Source: Nitrobacter sp039808345 (GTDB lineage Bacteria; Pseudomonadota; Alphaproteobacteria; Rhizobiales; Xanthobacteraceae). From it: DNA of 64,000 nt. This document shows positions 17,183 to 26,826 of this stretch, one piece after another (the stretch's first letter is position 1; the number at the start of each line of letters is the position of its first letter). The position numbers were made by a program, and so were the translations under genes. The notes below the pieces were generated by a model that was not told the origin of the DNA, made no database searches, and saw only the letters and a list, made by a program, of their open reading frames with translations. The stretch covers positions 2,232,001-2,296,000 of the forward strand of contig NZ_CP181167.1 of assembly GCF_047824785.1 (NCBI RefSeq), in the 5' to 3' direction.

Positions 17183-18271
17183 TCATTCGATAACCCGATC
17201 TTTCGGAGCGGCTTTGGGCGATCCGGCATCGGGAGCGCCATCACGCACGAGGCGTTCCACCGCGATGATCTCGCGAAACCACTGTTTGGTCGGCTTCGCG
17301 AAATACCCGCCCCAGCGGCCGTTCGCAGGAATGTCGTCCTTGACCCCGCTCATCGCCGTGACCTGCGCACCGTCACCGATGTGGAGATGGTTGTTGATCC
17401 CGACCTTGGCCCCCAGCGCGACGTTGTCACCAATCGTCAGGCTGCCCGCCAGGCCGATCTGCGCCGCCAGCAGGCAGCGACGGCCGATCGTCACGTTGTG
17501 TCCGATCTGAACCTGATTGTCGATCTTTGTGCCTTCTCCGATAACCGTATCGCGCAGGCTGCCACGGTCGATGGTCGTGCCCGCGCCTATTTCGACATCG
17601 TTCTGGATCAGCACACGCCCGGTCTGCGGAACCTTCACATGGCCTTCCGAGCCGAAAAAGATGAAACCATAGCCATCCTGCCCGATATGACAGCCGGGGT
17701 GGATGAGCACATTATTCCCGATGAGAGTCGCCTGAATCGTCGTTCCGGCGCCGACGTTGCAGTCTCTGCCGATCCTAACGCCCGGGCCGATCACGGCGCC
17801 GGACCCGATAACCGAACCGCGTCCGACCTGGACGTCGGGGCCGATTACCGCCAGCGGATCGATCACGACATCGTCTTCGAGATAGGCCGAGGGATGGATA
17901 ACGGCGGACGCAGCGACCGCCGCATTGTCGAACCACGACTGTGGCCGCAACACATCGCCATGGAGGTCCCTGGCGATGCTGACGAACGCGCGAAACGGAG
18001 CCTTCGAGCGCAGAACCGCCACATGGGCCGGCACATCGGCTTCGAAACGCGGGCTGACCAGACAGGCGCCCGCCTTCGTCGCCGCCAACTGCCCCGCATA
18101 TTTGTGGTTGTCGAAAAATGCAAGGTGCATGGGCCCGGCCTCGTCGAGTGAAGCCAGGCCGATAATCCGAATGTCGCCGCGGGACGCATCGACCAACTGC
18201 GCTCCCGTCGATGCGGCGATCTCCGCCAAAGTCGACGGCGGCGGGCGCTTAAAGAATGCCGGTTGCGTCAT
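17183..18271 (-). CDS. lpxD: UDP-3-O-(3-hydroxyacyl)glucosamine N-acyltransferase LpxD
   Basis: Adds the second, N-linked 3-hydroxyacyl chain in lipid A synthesis. 362 residues: an N-terminal uridine-binding domain, then a long hexapeptide-repeat beta helix (IGPDVQVGRGSVIGSGAVIGPGVRIG...), the QIGHNVTIG stretch with the probable catalytic histidine, and a C-terminal helix. It lies 33 bases after bamA and 16 before fabZ in the usual alphaproteobacterial order. Confidence 0.97.
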   Translation of the reverse strand: MTQPAFFKRPPPSTLAEIAASTGAQLVDASRGDIRIIGLASLDEAGPMHLAFFDNHKYAGQLAATKAGACLVSPRFEADVPAHVAVLRSKAPFRAFVSIARDLHGDVLRPQSWFDNAAVAASAVIHPSAYLEDDVVIDPLAVIGPDVQVGRGSVIGSGAVIGPGVRIGRDCNVGAGTTIQATLIGNNVLIHPGCHIGQDGYGFIFFGSEGHVKVPQTGRVLIQNDVEIGAGTTIDRGSLRDTVIGEGTKIDNQVQIGHNVTIGRRCLLAAQIGLAGSLTIGDNVALGAKVGINNHLHIGDGAQVTAMSGVKDDIPANGRWGGYFAKPTKQWFREIIAVERLVRDGAPDAGSPKAAPKDRVIE

Positions 18272-18304
18272 TCCATCCGTCGCAGTTGGCGGTCATGGTC
18301 ACGT

Positions 18305-20836
18305 TCAGAACGTGGTTCCGCCGCCGAACCTGAACTCCTGCACCCGGTCGAACCTGCCCTTGGTGATCGGCACCGCATAGTCGAAGCGAAGCGGACCGAA
18401 CGGAGACTGCCAGATCAGGCCGACGCCGACCGAGCTTCGGATCACATTGGTGTCGTCATGCTGAAGGCCGGCGCAGGTGCCCGGATTGGCGTTCGATGTA
18501 CTTGGCGAACATCCCGGCGCATTGAATTCATTGGTCAGCGCGTACGACGTCGGCCCCTGATACCCCCAGAGCGAACCGGCATCCGCGTAAACGGCGCCCT
18601 TCAGGCCCACTTCCTTCGGCATGAACCAGAACGGCATCTGCAACTCAACCGACGCTCCCCAGTACTTGGTGCCGCCCAGGGCATCCATCGTGCTCAGATA
18701 ATTGACATCGCGCGGACCGATGCCGTACGGCGCGAAACCGCGCACCAGATTCGGTCCCATCTGGAAGTTATCCAGCATGCGGATTCCGTTCTGTCCGGCA
18801 TAGGCGCCAACGTTGTTCAGGATACCGCCTTGCAGATGGATCAGACCGACGATGTCGGAGACGATCGGCTGATAATACTTCGCGTCGAGCGCCGTCTTCA
18901 GATATTTGACGTCGCCGCCGATGCCGGCGAAATCCTGCCTGAAATCGATCAGCAGGCCAGCGGTGGGGTTCTTGTTGTTGTCGAGGGTGTTGTAGGTCAG
19001 TGTGTAGCCGAGCATCGAGGTCAGCGTCCGCCCGCGCTCAAGCTCCTGACGGATCGGCAGCGACGCCTCACCATCGGAATAGCAGCCCATGTTGACTCCA
19101 TCCCACACGCCCATGGCATTCATGAAGGCCGGCGAGGGATTGTACGGCAAGCCATTGGTAAGACTGTTGTTACAGTTCCGCAGGGCGCTTGGCAGACCGA
19201 TCTCCTGCTGGAAAATCGAATAACGCAGCTGCAACGTCAGATCCTCGCGCAGGCCGAAACCGAGCCGCGGACTGAATCCGAGCGTCTTCATGTTATAGGA
19301 AATCCACTGGTTGGAGAGCTGCTCGCGCTGGTAAAGATCGAGCCCGAGCGCAACGCGATAGTCCAGCAGGAACGGCTCGACAAACGACAGCGAATATCCC
19401 CTCGACCATTGCCCGTATTGAACCGAGGCCTTCGCATACAGACCGCGGCCGAGCAGGTTGCGCTCGGAGACGCTGACTTCCGCAAGCGCGCCCTGGGTGG
19501 TGGAAAAGCCGCCGGACACCGAGAAGTCGCCGGTCGACTTGTCTTCAACCTCAACGTCGAGAATCACGCGATCGCTGGAAGAGCCGGGTTCGGCCGTAAT
19601 CTTGACCGTCTTGAAGAAATCGAGGTTCTTCAGGCGGCGCTCCGCGCGATCAACCAGCGAGCGGTTGTAGGCATCGCCTTCCGCAAGGTCGAACTCGCGC
19701 CGGATCACATAGTCCCGCGTCCGCGTGTTGCCCCTGATGTTGATGCGCTCGATATACGTTCTCGGCCCTTCGTCGATCGCGAACACGATCGAGACGGTAT
19801 GCGCATCGAAGTTGCGATCGCCTCGCGGCCGCACGACAGCAAAAGCATATCCGCGCCGCGACGCCTCGACCTGCATCTCCTCGACGGACTTCTCAAGCGC
19901 TTCAGCGTTGTAGAGCGATCCGACGTGAACGTGAGAAAAACCGCGCATCGAATTTCCGTCGAACGTCGGAATCGACGACTCGAACGCCACCGATCCGACG
20001 CGGTATTGCTGGCCTTCCTCAATCTTGAAGGTCACAAGGAACCCGTGGCGTCCGGGATCGTACTCGGTCAGGGCGGCAATGATCTGAACATCGGCATAAC
20101 CGTTCTTCAGATAAAAACGACGCAGCAAATCCCGATCGGCTTCGACGCGATCGGGATCGTACACATCTCCTCCACCGAGAAAGCTGAGAAAATTCGATTC
20201 GTGCGTCTTGATGACGTCCTTCAAACGATAGGACGAAAAGGCCTGGTTGCCGATAAACTCGATCGAAGCGACGCCGGTTTTATCGCCTTCGACGATCGAA
20301 AAAATGAGATCGACACGATTGTTGGGCTGTTCGATGAATTCGGGAGTGACGCGCACATCGTAGCGGCCGGAGCGGCGATAGATCTCGACGATTCGCTGGA
20401 CGTCGGACTGGATCATCGGCCGGGAAAACGTGCCGCGCGGCTTGGACTGGATCTCCGTCTTCAGCTGGTCGTCCTTCACCTTCTTGTTGCCCTCGAAGGC
20501 AACCCGGCCGATGACCGGGTTCTCGACGACCGAGACCACCAGTCCGCCCCCCGCCCGGTCGATTCTGACGTCCTGAAACAGGCCGGTCTCAATCAGCGCC
20601 TTCAAGGCGTCGTCAATGCTGGCCTGGTCAAGGCGCCCGCTGGGGTCCGGCTTGAAATAGGAACGGATCGTCTCCAGTTCGACGCGGCGGTTCCCTTGAA
20701 CAGAGATCGACGACAGCGTCTGCGCGGCAGCAGGGGACGATACGAGAGGGACGGTCACAGCGACGGCGGCCGGCACGGCAATGGCAATCAGGGCGGCGAG
20801 CAATATCCCCCTTGAAACCCGCATTCCAACATTCAT
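18305..20836 (-). CDS. bamA: Outer-membrane protein assembly factor BamA
   Basis: Core of the BAM machine that folds beta-barrel proteins into the outer membrane. About 843 residues: signal peptide ending near AAAQ, POTRA repeats beginning LSSISVQGNRRVELETIRSYF, and a C-terminal Omp85 barrel with the VRGF loop-6 motif (NLVRGFAPYGIG) and a final phenylalanine (GGGTTF), the outer-membrane sorting signal. The open frame reaches TTG 20842; ATG 20836 (MNVGMRVSRG) is preferred. rseP lies 282 bases upstream; that gap is relatively AT-rich around 20940-20980 (TTTAGCGGTATAATTCTAATTTAATT region) and may hold a promoter, but no clear -35/-10 pair was found. Confidence 0.97.
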   Translation of the reverse strand: MNVGMRVSRGILLAALIAIAVPAAVAVTVPLVSSPAAAQTLSSISVQGNRRVELETIRSYFKPDPSGRLDQASIDDALKALIETGLFQDVRIDRAGGGLVVSVVENPVIGRVAFEGNKKVKDDQLKTEIQSKPRGTFSRPMIQSDVQRIVEIYRRSGRYDVRVTPEFIEQPNNRVDLIFSIVEGDKTGVASIEFIGNQAFSSYRLKDVIKTHESNFLSFLGGGDVYDPDRVEADRDLLRRFYLKNGYADVQIIAALTEYDPGRHGFLVTFKIEEGQQYRVGSVAFESSIPTFDGNSMRGFSHVHVGSLYNAEALEKSVEEMQVEASRRGYAFAVVRPRGDRNFDAHTVSIVFAIDEGPRTYIERINIRGNTRTRDYVIRREFDLAEGDAYNRSLVDRAERRLKNLDFFKTVKITAEPGSSSDRVILDVEVEDKSTGDFSVSGGFSTTQGALAEVSVSERNLLGRGLYAKASVQYGQWSRGYSLSFVEPFLLDYRVALGLDLYQREQLSNQWISYNMKTLGFSPRLGFGLREDLTLQLRYSIFQQEIGLPSALRNCNNSLTNGLPYNPSPAFMNAMGVWDGVNMGCYSDGEASLPIRQELERGRTLTSMLGYTLTYNTLDNNKNPTAGLLIDFRQDFAGIGGDVKYLKTALDAKYYQPIVSDIVGLIHLQGGILNNVGAYAGQNGIRMLDNFQMGPNLVRGFAPYGIGPRDVNYLSTMDALGGTKYWGASVELQMPFWFMPKEVGLKGAVYADAGSLWGYQGPTSYALTNEFNAPGCSPSTSNANPGTCAGLQHDDTNVIRSSVGVGLIWQSPFGPLRFDYAVPITKGRFDRVQEFRFGGGTTF

Positions 20837-21118
20837 GCGCAACGCGCCCTTATCAATTCTGACGCCGCCCAGTTCCCCACAGGCGGCAGATTCTCATTAC
20901 GCGCTGCTTGTAGCCAATTTTCTCGCAGTCGCAAACGGGCTTTAGCGGTATAATTCTAATTTAATTCCAAGACGTTGCCCATTAGCCACGCCCGGATCAC
21001 GACAACTCCCGGATCAAGGTCCGGCCGAAATCGAATGTGATCGATTCCAGAAATGCACGGCAGCCCGCGAGCGGAAAGCCGCGAGCGATTCTTCCTCATC
21101 GCCTCCCGGCCGAACGAC

Positions 21119-22270
21119 TCACGATCGAGCCAGATGCAGAATATCGTTATAGGTGGCGAAAACCATTAACATCAGAACCAGACCCAGCCCGATACGGAAC
21201 CCCACTTCCTGGGCACGCTCGGAGATCGGACGGCCTCGCACGGCTTCCGCCGCATAGAACAAAAGGTGTCCACCATCCAGCAACGGAACCGGAAACAGGT
21301 TCAGCAGTCCGATCGACACGGACAGAACGGCGGCAAGGTGGATCAAAGCGGCCGGGCCGATCGTGGCCACCTGCCCGGAGATCTGGGCAATTCGAAGCGG
21401 CCCGCCGACCTGGTCGGCCGCCTCGCGCCCCGAGAAGATCCCGCCGATATAAGCCATCGTGCGATCGATGACGAACCAGGTTTCCTCGACTCCCATCCAG
21501 AGCGCCGTCACCGGATTCACGTATTCCGTGGTGACGTCTCCTGGCGAGGTCGAACGCGTAATCCCGAGAACGCCGATCCGGTGCGTGTTTCCGAACCGGT
21601 CCTTGATCTCCTTGAGTTCCGGCACGCCCTTCAGATCAACGATCGAATCGCCCCGCTTCACGGCGAATGTCAGCGTCTCGCCGGCCTTGGTGCCGACGAT
21701 CCGCTGCATGTCGGAAAAGCTGTCGATCCTGCCGCCATTAATCGCGGTCACGATATCGCCGGCCTTGAAACCGGCCGCTTCGGCCGCGCTGCCGGCCTGC
21801 ACGCCGTCGACGCGCGCTGTCGTGCTGGGCTTACCGAGAAACATGAACAAGCTGGCGAAAATAACGATCGCAAGGATGAAGTTGGCGATGGGACCCGCGG
21901 CAACGATCGCGGCGCGCCGGCCCACAGACTTATGATGGAAGCTGCTCCCACGCTCCTCCGCCGTCATGGAGGCAAGGGCTGAGCTCGATGGCGTGCTGGC
22001 CTCGGAATCATCGCCAAAAAACTTGACGTATCCGCCGAGGGGAATGGCGGAGAGCTTCCAGCGCGTCCCGTGCCGGTCGTTGAAGCCCGCCAGTTCAGGC
22101 CCAAAACCCACGGAGAACGTCAGCACCTTCACGCCGGCCCAGCGCGCGACGAGGAAGTGGCCGAGTTCGTGAAAGAAAACCACGATGGTGAGGACAAACA
22201 GGAACGGAACGATATAGCCGATTAAGCCCGAGCTTAACATATTGAAAGTATTAACAAAAAAATCGGCCAT
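21119..22270 (-). CDS. rseP: Site-2 intramembrane zinc protease RseP
   Basis: Membrane protease that cuts anti-sigma or other membrane substrates (MmpA in Caulobacter). About 383 residues. Zinc motif HELGH at 34-38 in the first transmembrane helix, PDZ region with AGSAAEAAGFKAGDIVTAINGG, and the second catalytic motif LLDGGHLLFY in a late helix. ATG 22270 (MADFFVNTFNMLSS) is chosen over the extension to 22309. It lies between dxr and bamA, the usual arrangement in this class. The dxr-rseP gap holds a palindromic repeat (22317-22366). Confidence 0.96.
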   Translation of the reverse strand: MADFFVNTFNMLSSGLIGYIVPFLFVLTIVVFFHELGHFLVARWAGVKVLTFSVGFGPELAGFNDRHGTRWKLSAIPLGGYVKFFGDDSEASTPSSSALASMTAEERGSSFHHKSVGRRAAIVAAGPIANFILAIVIFASLFMFLGKPSTTARVDGVQAGSAAEAAGFKAGDIVTAINGGRIDSFSDMQRIVGTKAGETLTFAVKRGDSIVDLKGVPELKEIKDRFGNTHRIGVLGITRSTSPGDVTTEYVNPVTALWMGVEETWFVIDRTMAYIGGIFSGREAADQVGGPLRIAQISGQVATIGPAALIHLAAVLSVSIGLLNLFPVPLLDGGHLLFYAAEAVRGRPISERAQEVGFRIGLGLVLMLMVFATYNDILHLARS

Positions 22271-22316
22271 TCCGTTTCCTTCGCCCAAGGCCGAAGGCCC
22301 TGGTCCCATCCACGCC

Positions 22317-22366
22317 TAGAGCATTTTGCAGCCGGGTAGAATCCGGTTCGCGTAGAAAAACACTCT
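22317..22366. repeat. Degenerate palindromic repeat (family A) between dxr and rseP
   Basis: AGAGCATTTTGC and its opposite arm GAAAAACACTCT flank a core containing ATCCGGTTCGCGT, the same core as the other family A copies. It occupies the 162-base gap between the dxr stop and the rseP start. It is more diverged than the copies at 24544 or 42539. Confidence 0.6.
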
Positions 22367-22432
22367 CACTCGATATCGATAACTGGCGCGTACTCCGATC
22401 GCAAAACCAGATCAACTTCTGCAGAGTATGCG

Positions 22433-23656
22433 CTAGGATGCCTTTGCGGCAATTTGAGGCAAAAGCGACGCGGCCATATTTCGCGCGTTATGGTCAACGG
22501 CGATGGCGTCATCAGCCGATGCCAGCGGCGCGAGATTCCCGGCCCGGACCCAGCCGTTCATGGTGGCTTCGACCAGGCGCGCGATGGCGCCGAACCTGAT
22601 CTTCTCGGCGATGAACGCCGCGACGGCAATCTCGTTTGCGGCATTGTAGACCGTGGTTGCGCCCTGCCCCGTCCTCAGCGCATCGTAGGCGAGCCGTAAG
22701 GCGGGAAACCGCGCGAAATCCGGCGCCTCGAACGTCAACTGTCCGATACTGGCGAGATCGAGCTTCACCGCCGGCCCCGCGATGCGCTCGGGCCAGCCGA
22801 GGCAATGCGCGATCGGGGTCCGCATGTCCGGCGTACCGAGCTGTGCGACGACGGATCGATCGGAGAACTCGACCATGCCGTGGACGATGGATTGCGGATG
22901 CACCAGGACGTCGATCTCCTCGGGCTCGAGCGCAAACAGACACGCCGCCTCGATGACCTCCAGTCCCTTGTTCATCATCGACGCCGAATCGATCGTGATC
23001 TTCCGTCCCATGCTCCAGTTGGGATGCTTCAGCGCCTGCGCCAGCGTCGCGTTCTCGATGTCAGCCGCCGCCCAGGTGCGGAACGGCCCGCCCGACGCGG
23101 TGATGATGACGCGCGTGAGTTCATCGCGATTTCCTGAGCTCAGGGCCTGAAACAGGGCATTGTGTTCGGAGTCCGCGGGCAGGATGCAAGCCCCCGCCCT
23201 GGCGGCGCGCTGCATGAAGAAGTCGCCCGCACAGACCAGGCATTCCTTGTTCGCAAGCGCGATCGTCGTGCCGCGATCCACGGCCGCAAGCGCGGGCTTC
23301 AGTCCGGCCGCGCCGCTCACCGCGGCCATCAGCCAGTCGGCCGGCCGCGAGGCGGCCTCGATGATCGCGCTTTCGCCGACGCCACACGCGATGCCGGTGC
23401 CGGCAAGCGCATTCTTCAACTCGTCAAAGCGCGAGGCATCCGCGACCGCCACGAATCGCGCGTCAAACTCGCGCGCGAGTTTAGCGAGACCCTCGACATT
23501 GGAGTTCGCGGTCAACGCCTCGACCCGATAGCGGCCGCGCGCGCCGCGCAACAAATCCATCGTGCTGTCGCCGATCGATCCGGTCGCTCCCAGAACCGTC
23601 ACGGTCCTGACGCCAGCCTCGACCGGCTTGTCGTTCTTCAACGGAACAGCACTCAT
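22433..23656 (-). CDS. dxr: 1-deoxy-D-xylulose 5-phosphate reductoisomerase Dxr
   Basis: Rearranges and reduces DXP to MEP with NADPH, the committed step of non-mevalonate isoprenoid synthesis; the product line feeds UppS next door. 407 residues with NADPH motif GATGSIG at 23-29, NKECLVCAG, the metal/substrate segment LPADSEHNALFQ, and ASGGPFR. It starts at 23656, four bases after the cdsA stop, so it is tightly coupled to cdsA. Confidence 0.97.
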   Translation of the reverse strand: MSAVPLKNDKPVEAGVRTVTVLGATGSIGDSTMDLLRGARGRYRVEALTANSNVEGLAKLAREFDARFVAVADASRFDELKNALAGTGIACGVGESAIIEAASRPADWLMAAVSGAAGLKPALAAVDRGTTIALANKECLVCAGDFFMQRAARAGACILPADSEHNALFQALSSGNRDELTRVIITASGGPFRTWAAADIENATLAQALKHPNWSMGRKITIDSASMMNKGLEVIEAACLFALEPEEIDVLVHPQSIVHGMVEFSDRSVVAQLGTPDMRTPIAHCLGWPERIAGPAVKLDLASIGQLTFEAPDFARFPALRLAYDALRTGQGATTVYNAANEIAVAAFIAEKIRFGAIARLVEATMNGWVRAGNLAPLASADDAIAVDHNARNMAASLLPQIAAKAS

Positions 23657-23660
23657 TGTT

Positions 23661-24503
23661 TCACCAAACCATCAGAGCGTGGCCGATGCCATCGGCGCCG
23701 CCACGCAGAAATCCGAAAAGCGCGGCAAAGACAATCGCCGCGACAAAACCGTCGAGACGGTCGAGCAAGCCGCCGTGCCCGGGAATGATCTGACTGGAAT
23801 CCTTGACCCCGAAACGCCTCTTGACCGCCGATTCAAACAGGTCGCCCGATTGCGACACGATTGACAGAAAAGCAGCGAGCAGCAGCAATGGAGCCAATCT
23901 TCCAAGATCGAAAGCGGCAAAGCCTGCGGCGACCGCGAGGCCGCCAGCAAACCCGCCGACCGCACCCGCCCAGGTTTTCTTAGGACTAACGCGCGGCCAC
24001 AATTTTGGTCCACCAATTCCACGGCCCGCGAAATACCCCCCGATATCGGCAGCCCACACCACGAACAGCACAAACATCAGCGCGACAAATCCATAGTCGC
24101 CATCGAGGCGAACCTGCGCCGATGCGAATACGGCCGCCGCCGCGTAACAGAATCCGGCCACCGACCAAAAGCGCAGCCGGCGCGACACCGCAGCCACCGC
24201 CACGGCGCCGGTCAAAAGCGCGGCCAACGAAAGCGCGCCATATCCGAACGCCAGGCACAGGCCCGACACGACAAGCGCCGCAATCCCTGCGGCGACCGTC
24301 TGCTTTTCCTGCGCGGCGCCGACGATCGTCAGCCATTCGACGTACATGCCGATCGCAGCCAGCGTGACGAGCGCGATCCATAACGGTCCGCCGGTCCAGG
24401 CGATCGCGATCGCGGCCGGCGCGAGAACCAGCGCCGCCATAATGCGCGTCCTGAGATTTTGCGATCCGCTTGCGGCAGCCGGCGCGCGTTGATCCTGATC
24501 CAC
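23661..24503 (-). CDS. cdsA: Phosphatidate cytidylyltransferase CdsA
   Basis: Makes CDP-diacylglycerol for all phospholipids in the cytoplasmic membrane. 280 residues with about eight hydrophobic helices and the complete family signature near the C-terminus (SAVKRRFGVKDSSQIIPGHG followed by GLLDRLD). The chosen start is GTG 24503 (MDQDQRAP). A start at a later Met (MAALVLAPAA) would lose a short variable N-terminus and cannot be ruled out. The sequence directly before the GTG (GGGACACTAGC on the minus strand) belongs to a dispersed repeat, so a repeat supplies the local ribosome-binding context. Confidence 0.95.
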   Translation of the reverse strand: MDQDQRAPAAASGSQNLRTRIMAALVLAPAAIAIAWTGGPLWIALVTLAAIGMYVEWLTIVGAAQEKQTVAAGIAALVVSGLCLAFGYGALSLAALLTGAVAVAAVSRRLRFWSVAGFCYAAAAVFASAQVRLDGDYGFVALMFVLFVVWAADIGGYFAGRGIGGPKLWPRVSPKKTWAGAVGGFAGGLAVAAGFAAFDLGRLAPLLLLAAFLSIVSQSGDLFESAVKRRFGVKDSSQIIPGHGGLLDRLDGFVAAIVFAALFGFLRGGADGIGHALMVW

Positions 24504-24506
24504 GCT

Positions 24507-24589
24507 AGTGTCCCGAGTCCAAAGTTCGAATGTCCTTAGCTATAGCGTTTTCTGGCAAAGTGGAATCCGGTTCGTTGAAAGAAAACGCT
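24507..24589. repeat. Two different repeat elements filling the uppS-cdsA gap
   Basis: At 24507-24530 a fragment CTAGTGTCCCGAGTCCAAAG... matches one arm of the family C hairpin at 37002-37073 (AGTGTCCCGATTCCGAAG). At 24544-24589 a family A palindrome has arms AGCGTTTTC and GAAAACGCT around CAAAGTGGAATCCGGTTCG. Together they occupy much of the 166-base gap that separates uppS from cdsA in an otherwise tight operon. Confidence 0.75.
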
Positions 24590-24669
24590 GTGATTTGAAG
24601 GCCAATGATCTTGATCGGCGCGCTTCACTCACGCGACCGGCGACCCCCTTGGTTCGAGAAAATTTACAG

Positions 24670-25428
24670 TCATGATCCGGCTTTCGCGGCCAGCCCGCCG
24701 AAGCGGCGTTCGCGTCTTGCATATTCGGCGATCGCTCCTTCGAGCGCCGCCCTGTCGAAATCCGGCCAGTGAATCGGAACGAATACAAATTCACTGTAAG
24801 CCGCCTGCCACATCAGGAAATTCGACAGACGCTGCTCGCCGCTGGTGCGGATGATCAGGTCAGGATCGGGAATGTCCGGAGCGTCGAGATATCGGCCCAG
24901 CATATCGGCGTCGATCGTGGCCGGGTCGCGCTTACCCTCGGCCACTTCACGAGCAAGGCGCCGGGCGGCTTTCGCGATTTCCTGTCGCGAGCCATAGTTG
25001 AATGCAACGACAAGATTGAGCCGGTTGTTGTTCTTCGTCAGGTCCTCGGCCTCGGTCAACAGCGCGCAGATATCCGGCTCCAGCCCGTCGCGCTCGCCGA
25101 TAACCCGCACGCGCACCCCGTCGCGATGCAACGTCGCCAGATCATTGCGGACGAACCTCCGCAGCAAGCCGAAGAGATCGCTGATCTCGCTCGGAGGCCG
25201 CGACCAGTTCTCGGAACTGAAGGAAAAAATGGTCAGATAATGGATGTTCAACTCGCCCGCGGCGCGGACTACGCGCCTCAACGCCTCGACACCGCGGCGA
25301 TGACCTTCCGCGCGCGGCAGTCCACGAGCGGCCGCCCATCGGCCGTTGCCATCCATGATGATCGCAACGTGCAGCGGTGCATCGGCTTGGTCCGATCCCT
25401 CGATTGCAGGCGCAACAGCATTCGACAT
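24670..25428 (-). CDS. uppS: Undecaprenyl diphosphate synthase UppS
   Basis: Cis-prenyltransferase that builds the C55 lipid carrier for peptidoglycan and O-antigen. 252 residues; catalytic Asp26 in IIMDGNGRW, the LTIFSFSSENWSRP segment, and the C-terminal DLIIRTSGEQRLSNFLMWQ and SEFVF motifs are intact. Lies 18 bases after frr and upstream of cdsA. Confidence 0.97.
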   Translation of the reverse strand: MSNAVAPAIEGSDQADAPLHVAIIMDGNGRWAAARGLPRAEGHRRGVEALRRVVRAAGELNIHYLTIFSFSSENWSRPPSEISDLFGLLRRFVRNDLATLHRDGVRVRVIGERDGLEPDICALLTEAEDLTKNNNRLNLVVAFNYGSRQEIAKAARRLAREVAEGKRDPATIDADMLGRYLDAPDIPDPDLIIRTSGEQRLSNFLMWQAAYSEFVFVPIHWPDFDRAALEGAIAEYARRERRFGGLAAKAGS

Positions 25429-25446
25429 CAGGCCAGTCCAATCCGG

Positions 25447-26010
25447 CTAAACGGTGAGGATTTCCTTTTCCTTGCCCGCCAGCAACTGATCAATTTCGGA
25501 GATGATGCTGTCCGTAGCCTTCTGAACATCGTTCGCAAGGCGCTTCTCATCGTCCTCGGAAATCTCGTGATTCTTTTCGAGCTTCTTGAGCGTATCCAGG
25601 CCATCGCGGCGCACATGACGAACCGCCACCTTTGCCGCCTCCGCATATTTGTGCGCGACCTTTACCAATTCCTTGCGCCGCTCTTCGTTAAGTTCGGGAA
25701 TTCGCAACCGCAATACCTGTCCCTCGGTGGCCGGGCTCAGTCCTAGGTTCGAATCGACGATCGCCTTCTCCACCGCCTTGACCATCGACTTGTCCCAGAC
25801 CTGCACCGACAAAAGACGCGGCTCCGGAACGCTGATCGTTGCCACCTGGTTCAATGGCATGTGGCTGCCGTAGGCATCGACCTGCACCGGGTCGAGCATC
25901 GACGAGGACGCCCGGCCGGTCCGCAGCCCCCCGAGCTCATGCTTGAGAGACTGTGTCGCTCCCTGCATTCGTCGCTTCAAGTCGCCAATATCGAAACTTC
26001 CCGACACCAT
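25447..26010 (-). CDS. frr: Ribosome recycling factor Frr
   Basis: Splits post-termination ribosomes with EF-G. 187 residues of three-helix-bundle plus hinge architecture, with LRTGRASSSMLDPVQVDAYG, LLSVQVWDKS, LRIPELNEERRKELVK and HVRRDGLDTLKKLEK. Positioned after pyrH and before uppS in the pyrH-frr-uppS-cdsA order found widely in bacteria. Confidence 0.97.
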   Translation of the reverse strand: MVSGSFDIGDLKRRMQGATQSLKHELGGLRTGRASSSMLDPVQVDAYGSHMPLNQVATISVPEPRLLSVQVWDKSMVKAVEKAIVDSNLGLSPATEGQVLRLRIPELNEERRKELVKVAHKYAEAAKVAVRHVRRDGLDTLKKLEKNHEISEDDEKRLANDVQKATDSIISEIDQLLAGKEKEILTV

Positions 26011-26061
26011 GCGCCCTCCATATGGAACTTGCCTGACCTACATCCGATCCGCCGCGACGGA

Positions 26062-26778
26062 TCAACTTGCGACGATCGTCCCGCGGCCGGTCCCCTTCAG
26101 GATGGCGCCGATCGAATCCGGTTCGGCGATCGAGAACACGATGATAGGCAGCGCCGTCTCGCGGGCAAGCGCGAAAGCCGTCGCGTCCATGACCTTATAG
26201 CCGCCTTCGAGCGCCTGCGAGTGACTTAACCGTTCGAACCGTTTAGCGGACGGATCCTTCCTGGGATCGGAACTGTAAACGCCATCCACGTTCGTCGCCT
26301 TGAGCACGGCTTGCGCACCGATCTCGGCGGCACGAAGAACCGCCGTCGTGTCGGTCGTGAAGTAAGGATTGCCGGTTCCACCCGCCAGCAGGACAATTCG
26401 GTCCTCTGCGAGATACTTGTGCGCGGCACGGCGGGTGAAAAGCTCGCAGACCTCAGGCATGACGAACGAAGAGAGGGCGCGCGCCGGCTGCCCGCGGCGT
26501 TCCAGGGCAGCCTCAAGGGCCAGGCAGTTCATCACGGTGGCAAGCATGCCCATCGTATCGCCGGTCGGGCGCGAGACGCCGCGGGACGACACCTCGACGC
26601 CGCGGAATATGTTTCCTCCGCCGACGACGACCGCGACTTCCACTCCCAGCGCGCGAGCCTCCGCCAGATCGCCGGCGATCCGATCAATCGTGGGCTGATC
26701 GATGCCAAAAGGCTGCGAGCCCGCCAGGTACTCTCCCGACAGCTTCACGACAACACGACGGTAGGCCGGCCGATCCAT
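26062..26778 (-). CDS. pyrH: UMP kinase PyrH
   Basis: Phosphorylates UMP to UDP; hexameric bacterial-type amino-acid-kinase fold, usually activated by GTP and inhibited by UTP. 238 residues with VVVKLSGEYLAG, VVVGGGNIFRG, GRPTGD-type SRPTGDTMGMLATVMN, TGNPYFTTDTTAVLRA and VDGVYSSDPRKDP. It is 48 bases after tsf, in the conserved rpsB-tsf-pyrH-frr order. Confidence 0.97.
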   Translation of the reverse strand: MDRPAYRRVVVKLSGEYLAGSQPFGIDQPTIDRIAGDLAEARALGVEVAVVVGGGNIFRGVEVSSRGVSRPTGDTMGMLATVMNCLALEAALERRGQPARALSSFVMPEVCELFTRRAAHKYLAEDRIVLLAGGTGNPYFTTDTTAVLRAAEIGAQAVLKATNVDGVYSSDPRKDPSAKRFERLSHSQALEGGYKVMDATAFALARETALPIIVFSIAEPDSIGAILKGTGRGTIVAS

Positions 26779-26826
26779 GTGCGTTCGCTCCGTCGCGAGT
26801 CAGATTGTCCCGCCTCAGATTCGGCG

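Noticed and set aside
18263..20815. 850-codon plus-strand frame opposite bamA
   Set aside because: Exactly antisense to a complete BamA; the frame is open because of GC-rich third positions. The product has no domain pattern and is full of Arg, Asp and His.
20837..21118. Promoter in the AT-rich stretch upstream of bamA
   Set aside because: TTGGAA and TATACC-like hexamers occur on the minus strand but spacing is wrong (about 11 bases), so no promoter was called.
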